DNA of 19,277 nucleotides from Phycisphaerae bacterium (GTDB lineage: Bacteria > Planctomycetota > Phycisphaerae > UBA1845 > Fen-1342). This document shows, piece by piece, positions 14,174 to 19,277 of the stretch. Both the position numbers and the translations under genes were made by a program. A model generated the notes under the pieces. That model did not search any database and was not told the origin of the DNA. It saw only the letters and a list, made by a program, of their open reading frames with translations. The stretch spans positions 1 to 19,277 of the forward strand of contig JAGVEP010000001.1 of assembly GCA_020058145.1 (NCBI GenBank), given 5' to 3'. How positions within the stretch are numbered: the stretch's first letter is position 1; each line of letters begins with the position of its first letter.

Positions 14174-15463
14174 TCAGGAAGACATGCAGCGGGCTGTGGA
14201 ATACAGATTGCCGAACGCCTCTCGAAGCGGAATATCTTGTTCCCTGCTTAGCCAGTACGCGATGAGCGTCAGCGTGGACGCGTGCGGCAGTAGATTTCTG
14301 TCGCAGCGGGCATCCCCGAGCACCCACGAACGTGGACGCTGAGGCACGAGCCGGATTGTGGCCCGCTCCGGCGAGAGCATCCGATAGAAGCAGGTCTCGC
14401 CTCGCATGGCCTCGTAGGCCAGCGTACCGACACAGTTCTTCATGACGCGGCCCTCCACTTCTAAGGCCTCAGCGGTGAGTATCGGCTGGATTTTCAGCAT
14501 CCTTGTCGATATGCCGCTCAGGGGCGGAGGCGGAAGCTGCTGTCCGCTTCGGCTCGAAGCGATGCGGGCATTATCACGCGAGCTTTCAATGAAGGCGTCG
14601 ATTTCGCGAATCCAGTTGAACCGGATTCGTTCCGGTTCGCCGGCAACTCGGTGTAGATGCAAGGCGTACTCGACCTTGTCCGCCGTCTCCGAGGATAAAT
14701 CCTCCGCTCTTCGTGCTGAAACTTCGGCGATGAGCGAGGGTTGAACGCAGAACGGCCGAATTGAATCGCGAAACAGGCTCAACACTCCGTATGTGATTCG
14801 CGAAGCGTGCGTAAGGTGCTTGACATCGCGACGGGCTTGGCCGGCCTTGGTCAGCAGGAAGCGGAACGTCTTGAGCGTTTTGGGAGCGGCGGCCGTCGCT
14901 GGCACCCGCCGAAGCAAGCCGAGGCCACGGTCGACATCTTCTGCCAGTGGATTGATGTCGGCGTACAGGTCAGCGTCATTCCGCTGGACCAGGTCGGGAA
15001 AACCCTCCGGTGCGAGCAGGGCCGCGGCCATCCCCAGCGCGGGCAGTCGCTCTAGGAGTTCTTGCCCGCCGGCTGAGCACCACTGAGCGAGATGAAACGA
15101 ATGTTTCGAGTGAAACGCGGACAGCGTTCGCACCACCGCCGCGGGGTAGCTGAGCCAGTACGCTCGTAGGGCCGCTATCGCCGACGGCTGCTTGTCAAAT
15201 AGAAACTCGACCTGTCCCGCGTCGTCGGTGGGGTCACTTCCGTGCGTAATCGGTTTCAGTGCCTGCACGATGGACAATTTCGGCCGACACGCCAGGAACC
15301 GACCGGGACTCACGGCTTCGAACGCTGCGGGATTGGGCCAACCAGAAACCTCGATTCGCCGGCCCGCTGCGGCAAGGTGGAGCCGGTTCGCGACGAGGTC
15401 AATCGTCGCGTCGTAGTCGTTTCGAATGTGCTCACGCCGCCGTCGGGAAAGCTTCTCGTTCAT
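14174..15463 (-). CDS. PcfJ-like protein
   Basis: The C-terminal third matches the PcfJ pattern of conjugative plasmids: ILTAEALEVEGRVMKNCVG (about 328-346), ETCFYRML, ATIRL, then WVLGDARCDRNLLP (380-393). The key MKNCVG block and the final N-x-x-P are intact. The first 320 residues are helical and unrecognised, with Arg-rich stretches. PcfJ proteins occur in conjugation regions but their biochemical role is unknown. The ATG has GGAG about 8 nt upstream. It lies 54 nt downstream of the strawberry-notch gene on the same strand, with an intervening hairpin, so the two are likely one operon. The protein is 429 aa. Confidence 0.8.
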   Translation of the reverse strand: MNEKLSRRRREHIRNDYDATIDLVANRLHLAAAGRRIEVSGWPNPAAFEAVSPGRFLACRPKLSIVQALKPITHGSDPTDDAGQVEFLFDKQPSAIAALRAYWLSYPAAVVRTLSAFHSKHSFHLAQWCSAGGQELLERLPALGMAAALLAPEGFPDLVQRNDADLYADINPLAEDVDRGLGLLRRVPATAAAPKTLKTFRFLLTKAGQARRDVKHLTHASRITYGVLSLFRDSIRPFCVQPSLIAEVSARRAEDLSSETADKVEYALHLHRVAGEPERIRFNWIREIDAFIESSRDNARIASSRSGQQLPPPPLSGISTRMLKIQPILTAEALEVEGRVMKNCVGTLAYEAMRGETCFYRMLSPERATIRLVPQRPRSWVLGDARCDRNLLPHASTLTLIAYWLSREQDIPLREAFGNLYSTARCMSS

Positions 15464-15484
15464 GCTTCCGCTCCAATCCTCGGC

Positions 15485-15509
15485 CCGGACCGATCGTTGA
15501 TCGTTCCGG
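15485..15509. repeat. Intergenic hairpin between the Sno and PcfJ-like genes
   Basis: CCGGA (15485-15489) pairs with TCCGG (15505-15509) and CGAT with ATCG, around one mismatch and a 5-base loop. It lies in the 54-nt gap ahead of the PcfJ-like ribosome site. No T-run follows on the minus strand, so an mRNA-processing or attenuation role is possible but unproven. Confidence 0.4.
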
Positions 15510-15517
15510 CCCAGTGG

Positions 15518-18500
15518 TCAAGGGAGCGGACCGTCTTCGTCGTCGTCGTCTCGAATTATCTGACCCGCTTCCGTCCACGCCGGGCTTTCTGCGCCGCTCG
15601 TGGTCGCATCGCGAACGGCACGCCGGTTCGTCAGCAGATGCCGCAGCGGTTCGTCGGCCCGCTCACGCACCACGAACCAACGTCGCTTGTAGCTGATGAT
15701 TTCCTCTGAAAAGCCGTATCGGCGAAGTTCCTCCCGGTTGGCCGGGACGCCGTTCAGCACGAGTTCCACCACGTCATCGCCGGTAATCCTTGCCGTCGTG
15801 AGTCGCGAGCCGTTGTCGAGTTCGATGACGCCGCCGCCCGTGATGAGAGCGAGGATTTCCGCCGCCGAGGCCGTGCCAAGCGGCGTGCCGATGCCGAGCC
15901 GTTGTTTGACGTTCGGCACGTCGGACGCAGACAGGTTGAGGCCGACCAACGCCCGCCCGTCCATGAGGATTGCCCGAGCGATTTTGACGCTGTGCAGGCC
16001 CGATGCACCCATGACCTTGTCGTAGATGGGGAAGATGGCTCCGCTGAGAATGAAAAACCGCCGGGGTTCGGTCGCCGGCGTGCGGGCATATTCGGCGTCC
16101 CACCAGGTGCGGGCCTCCTCACGGTCCACGGGTTCATACTTGTCCGCCAATTCGTATCGCTCCAGGCCGCGACGCGGACCTTTGACGGCTGTAAGCAGCA
16201 CTTCGTGGGGACGGCTCTGAATGTGGGGTGTCGCGGCATACACGCGGCTGCTGCGGACGTTGCGAAAGAAGCCTTCTCCGGCGAAACCGCTCAATGCGTC
16301 AACGAAACTGTGCCGCACCACGTCCACGTCTCCCACCAATTCGTGCAGCGTGGTCCGGGCACCGGAAGCCGGGTCCACGAACAGCGTCTGCGGTTCCGCG
16401 ACGGTTCGCAGGTTGTGGGCACGAATTTCTTCCACGCCGAAATCGAACGCTCCGGCCTGCTTGGCAGCTTCCACCGCTTCGAGGTATCGCTCATAGAACA
16501 ACTCGAAGATTCGGTTCTGCTTTTCGACGTGCAGCACCATGATGCGATTGAGAAATTGCTCGACGTTGCGGGTGAAGCTCTCCCGTACGGCGGTCTTCTC
16601 CCGATTGAGAACGCCCATCCGTTCCAGGTCCGCCATGCCGATGCCGGACTCGGCATGCACGTTGGTCGCGATTTCGCGATAGAGCCGCGTCAGGGAAGCC
16701 TTGCCGTAGTCGTCCGTCACATCCTCCGGTCGAAACAACTCGTTTGAAAGCGAATGCCGTTCGCCTTTGGTCAAAGCTCCCAGAGCGGCGAGTCGTTTCG
16801 AGACGGCGTTGACCAGCCGTTTCTGGCCCGCGAGGTCCACGAGTGCCAGTCGGATGACCGGGGCGGACGTTTGGTTCGAGCGATGGACGCGGCCGAACGC
16901 CTGCATTTGCTGGTCGGCCGACCAGGAAAGCTGGAAGGCATAGAAGACGCGACGCTGCTGATTCCTCGCGGTCAGGTCGGCGTGGACGCTGATGCCCGTC
17001 GTGCCGGCCCCGGAGAGGATTGCGAGCCGCTTACGACCGCCTTGAAAGAGCCGCGTCTCGTACTCGTTCAACTGCCGGCGGTGAACGCCGTGAATCTTGC
17101 GACGCTGGTATTTCCCGTGCTCCCAGCGGTGCGTCCGGCCGCTGATTTCAGCCACTTTGTCCACGCTGAAATGGGCGACTAGGGCATCCATCGGATTGTG
17201 CGGGAAATCCAGGTCGGCCACCTTGTCGAGGAGGGCCTGTTGACGGCGTTGGTTTTCGCGATTGATTTCGGGGTTGCCCGCCGCGTCCTCGACTCGCACG
17301 CAGACGACGTTGCCCGTTACGGGGTCGGTCTGCTCCCGGTATTGGAAAATTGGAAACTGCTTCTCGATAAGCTGCACGACCATTTCTCGCGGCGTGGCGT
17401 CGAATTCGCTTAATTCCATGCCCCGTGCCCGTGCGTCGCGAACCTTGCGGTCGGCTTGGGCCTCACCGGTGTTGAACAAGCTCACGACCACAGAACGGCC
17501 GCGGGCCAGGTCGCTTTCAATCTGCGGAATCACATCCGGCAGCGTGTATGCCATCATCAATTGCAGGAAGAAGCGTTGCTGAGCGGAGTAGAATTGAGCG
17601 TAGCGGCCGCCGTTGCGACGTTGACAGGCGTTCTGTTCGGCGGATTCGAATGAAACCAGCAACTCCGACCACAGGTCAGCGACCTCGTTGTACTGCCGAC
17701 GCTCGGATTCCGTAATCCGGTGCAGCACCGGTTCATATTCGACCGCACTATCGGGAACCGTGGTTCCGTCAGGCAAGCGGGTCGGGCCGTAGCTGACGGT
17801 CCGCGACAGATAGGTGCCGACTGTCTTCAGGTCGCGGCACAACATCTCCATCGCCGCGACACCGCCACGTTCCATCGCGACCAGGAACGACGGGAAGTCT
17901 GGAAACGGGGCACCGTCGCCCCACAGTCCGAGTCGCTCATAAGGGGCCATGTGGCGGGCTTCGGTCGCTCCGGTCGCACTGAAGTATCGCACGCGGGCCT
18001 GCGGGAACATTCGTTGCAGCGTGATGCCCATGTTGCCGCGAAGCGTGCCCTCGTCCACCGTGGCCTTGCCGCCGTGCGGCGTGGCAGCGGCGTTCTTCAT
18101 CAGGTGGGCTTCATCGAACGCAATCACCCCGTCGAAATCCGGTCCCAGCCAGTCGGTCAATTGCTTGAACCGCAGCCGACGCCCGTCGAAGTCCGTGCTG
18201 AGCATCGTGTAGGTGGTGAACAGCACGCCCGAATCGCCGAGAATCGGCCGGTTCGCGTCGTACCTGGCCTGATGAATGATGGACAGCGGCACGCCGACGG
18301 CGTCGCGGTCGCGTTCCGCATCGGCACACAGTTGATGCGACGCGGAAATATGCACGTGCTTGTGCCAGCCTTGCTGCAACTGGTCGAAGATGAACGCATA
18401 CACTTCGCGGCCCTTGCCGATGCCGGTGCCGTCGCCGTTCCAATGGCCCTTGCGAGAGCCATCCGGCAACAGCACACCGGTCGCCTGCCCGGCGTAGATG

Positions 18501-18679
18501 ACATCCTCAAGTTGCAGGTCGGAAATCCGGCCTTCGGTCACCACGTCGGTCGGCAGGTGATGTTGATGCGTCGCATCTGGCGGCTCGACGGACGCCATCG
18601 CCGTGGACTCCACGACGTTTGCCGGGTGAGGTTGTGCCCCGCGAACGAGAGCCTTTTGCACGCGGTATTCCGCGTACAC
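15518..18679 (-). CDS. Strawberry-notch (Sno)-type superfamily 2 helicase/NTPase
   Basis: Large DNA-dependent NTPase, 1053 aa. Motifs in order: HPANVVESTAMASVEPP and the SDLQLEDVIYAGQ block, Walker A GDGTGIGKGRE (82-92), DEAH (189-192, VIAFDEAHLMKN), SAT (234-236, YFSATGATEARHM), then the Sno C-terminal block NPMDALVAHF...VAEISGRTHR, ILSGAGTTGISVHAD (about 554-567) and the arginine-finger motif QAFGRVHRSNQ (593-603). All catalytic motifs look intact. The tail is acidic (RDDDDEDG). The start is the GTG at 18679, with GAGGAAGGG immediately upstream, which begins right at the conserved family region. The frame stays open far upstream, but that extension is out-of-frame DNA of another gene. No methyltransferase domain is attached, unlike many plasmid and phage homologues. 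Role in the element unknown. Confidence 0.9.
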   Translation of the reverse strand: MYAEYRVQKALVRGAQPHPANVVESTAMASVEPPDATHQHHLPTDVVTEGRISDLQLEDVIYAGQATGVLLPDGSRKGHWNGDGTGIGKGREVYAFIFDQLQQGWHKHVHISASHQLCADAERDRDAVGVPLSIIHQARYDANRPILGDSGVLFTTYTMLSTDFDGRRLRFKQLTDWLGPDFDGVIAFDEAHLMKNAAATPHGGKATVDEGTLRGNMGITLQRMFPQARVRYFSATGATEARHMAPYERLGLWGDGAPFPDFPSFLVAMERGGVAAMEMLCRDLKTVGTYLSRTVSYGPTRLPDGTTVPDSAVEYEPVLHRITESERRQYNEVADLWSELLVSFESAEQNACQRRNGGRYAQFYSAQQRFFLQLMMAYTLPDVIPQIESDLARGRSVVVSLFNTGEAQADRKVRDARARGMELSEFDATPREMVVQLIEKQFPIFQYREQTDPVTGNVVCVRVEDAAGNPEINRENQRRQQALLDKVADLDFPHNPMDALVAHFSVDKVAEISGRTHRWEHGKYQRRKIHGVHRRQLNEYETRLFQGGRKRLAILSGAGTTGISVHADLTARNQQRRVFYAFQLSWSADQQMQAFGRVHRSNQTSAPVIRLALVDLAGQKRLVNAVSKRLAALGALTKGERHSLSNELFRPEDVTDDYGKASLTRLYREIATNVHAESGIGMADLERMGVLNREKTAVRESFTRNVEQFLNRIMVLHVEKQNRIFELFYERYLEAVEAAKQAGAFDFGVEEIRAHNLRTVAEPQTLFVDPASGARTTLHELVGDVDVVRHSFVDALSGFAGEGFFRNVRSSRVYAATPHIQSRPHEVLLTAVKGPRRGLERYELADKYEPVDREEARTWWDAEYARTPATEPRRFFILSGAIFPIYDKVMGASGLHSVKIARAILMDGRALVGLNLSASDVPNVKQRLGIGTPLGTASAAEILALITGGGVIELDNGSRLTTARITGDDVVELVLNGVPANREELRRYGFSEEIISYKRRWFVVRERADEPLRHLLTNRRAVRDATTSGAESPAWTEAGQIIRDDDDEDGPLP

Positions 18680-18732
18680 GGTCCCTTCCTCGACTCGCAA
18701 CGCCCGCGGCGTCGCGGCGGTGTCGAGTTGAC

Positions 18733-19074
18733 CTACGACATCCCCATGCGGTCGAGCGTGCTCAGCAGCAGGCGGGACGCCCAGACCCGCATCGCCTCCC
18801 GTTCCACTGGCAGCTCGCTCTGCTCGCGTTCCAACTCCCGTGTCACCATTCGTGCCAACGCCCGCATGTGGCGCGTCACGAGGCGATTCCACGAGAGCCA
18901 CTGGTCGGTCGTAACGGGGGCCTCCGCCAGTGCGTCGATGCCGCCCGCTCCGTCCTCCAGCAAAATTGCCATAAGTTCCAATATCGGATCCGTATCGCCG
19001 GGTGGTTCCCGGTGGAACATCGACCGCAGCGTGTCGAATGCCTGTCTTCTGACTGCGTTCGCAAATTCGCCCAT
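18733..19074 (-). CDS. Unrecognised 113-aa protein upstream of the Sno gene
   Basis: Starts at an ATG with a perfect AGGAGG 6 nt upstream and ends in TAG 53 nt before the Sno start, so it is the preceding gene in the operon. The product is almost wholly helical and amphipathic: MGEFANAVRRQAFDTLRSMF, then PILELMAILLEDGAGGIDAL, WLSWNRLVTRHMRALARMV and a final WASRLLLSTLDRM. No TM segment and no motif I know; it could be a small partner protein of the helicase. It overlaps the upstream extension of the Sno frame completely, and its amino-acid composition is far more protein-like than that extension. Confidence 0.75.
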   Translation of the reverse strand: MGEFANAVRRQAFDTLRSMFHREPPGDTDPILELMAILLEDGAGGIDALAEAPVTTDQWLSWNRLVTRHMRALARMVTRELEREQSELPVEREAMRVWASRLLLSTLDRMGMS

Positions 19075-19142
19075 ATACGTCCTCCTCTGAAAGCTCTTTG
19101 AGCCGTTCGTACGCTTCAGCCAGCGAAAGCCCCGCTCCGGTG

Positions 19143-19277
19143 TCAAGGGGCGCCCAAACCCAGCCACTCGGAGGCGCGTGAAAACCAGCCACCTTGAGGA
19201 AGGAGAAGTTCGCCGTACACCGCGTCTGGCGGGTGGTCCGCCGGTGGAGGCGCGGCATGGCGAACACGCTCAAGATG
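19143..19277 (-). CDS. Possible C-terminal end of a gene entering from the right edge
   Basis: One minus-strand frame is open from the window edge to a TGA at 19143 and reads HLERVRHAAPPP, then DAVYGELLLPQGGWFSRAS and EWLGLGAP, plausible as a protein C-terminus 68 nt before the next gene. A second frame, open through this stretch, contains GLSLAEAYERLKELSEED and has higher GC at third codon positions, so it is a rival. The sequence does not decide between them. Only 44 codons of the first are visible. Confidence 0.3.
   Translation of the reverse strand, partial: HLERVRHAAPPPADHPPDAVYGELLLPQGGWFSRASEWLGLGAP

Noticed and set aside
17720..19090. A 456-codon plus-strand frame opposite the strawberry-notch gene (similarly 15902-16747)
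   Set aside because: They are antisense to intact helicase motifs; the Arg/His/Gly-rich translation is a shadow.
18680..19273. The 198-codon upstream extension of the strawberry-notch frame
   Set aside because: It is low-complexity over most of its length, overlaps a better-supported 113-aa gene, and an excellent ribosome site precedes the GTG at 18679.
1..19277. CRISPR array or tandem repeat family
   Set aside because: No regularly spaced direct repeats were seen anywhere in the window, and no cas-like gene is present.

Overview
The window is GC-rich DNA that most resembles an accessory or mobile region of a planctomycete chromosome or plasmid. The main taxonomic pointer is a DUF1580-type protein (3071-3421), a family I know essentially from Planctomycetes, together with small conserved proteins typical of planctomycete mobile elements. 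The taxonomic call is an inference from protein content; no rRNA or tRNA is present. The gene set (tyrosine integrase, MobF relaxase, VirD4/TraG-type coupling ATPase, ArdC-like antirestriction protein, PcfJ-like protein, strawberry-notch helicase) reads as an integrative mobilizable or conjugative element. No type IV secretion channel gene lies inside the window, so it is either mobilizable only or the channel genes lie beyond the right edge.

Layout. (1) 123-2711, plus strand: tyrosine recombinase, then an unrecognised 434-aa protein with a C-terminal DNA-binding-like segment. (2) 2726-3966: an inverted repeat and a sigma70-like promoter, a possible 78-aa ORF, the DUF1580 protein, a GC-rich apparently noncoding leader, an 83-aa conserved protein and a strong intrinsic terminator. 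(3) 4022-8886, plus strand: a tightly packed transfer cluster of relaxase, 123-aa protein, 59-aa protein and coupling ATPase, with overlapping or touching ends. (4) 8883-11542: a two-TM membrane protein, a membrane-anchored J-domain protein and a von Willebrand A (vWA) protein with an intact MIDAS motif. (5) 11543-12840: a 440-nt structured-looking leader, the ArdC-like zinc protease-type protein and an intrinsic terminator. (6) 12820-13867: a four-TM membrane protein (minus) divergent from an XRE repressor (plus), with a perfect palindrome in the shared promoter region. (7) 13868-14173: a GC-rich intergenic stretch rich in stems, a candidate structured RNA. (8) 14174-19277, minus strand: a 113-aa protein, the strawberry-notch helicase and a PcfJ-like protein in one operon, entering from the right edge.

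How the parts may work together (inference): the integrase moves the element in and out of the host DNA, with the DUF1580 protein as a possible excision or regulatory factor. The relaxase and coupling ATPase process and deliver the DNA. The ArdC-like protein would protect incoming single-stranded DNA. The XRE repressor probably autoregulates and also controls the divergent membrane protein. The membrane/J-domain/vWA set and the Sno/PcfJ set are conserved-looking modules of unknown purpose and are the most rewarding targets. Two start-site corrections matter: the strawberry-notch gene most likely begins at 18679, not at the far upstream end of its open frame, because a separate gene (18733-19074) occupies the intervening DNA; and the coupling-cluster 123-aa gene starts at a TTG.
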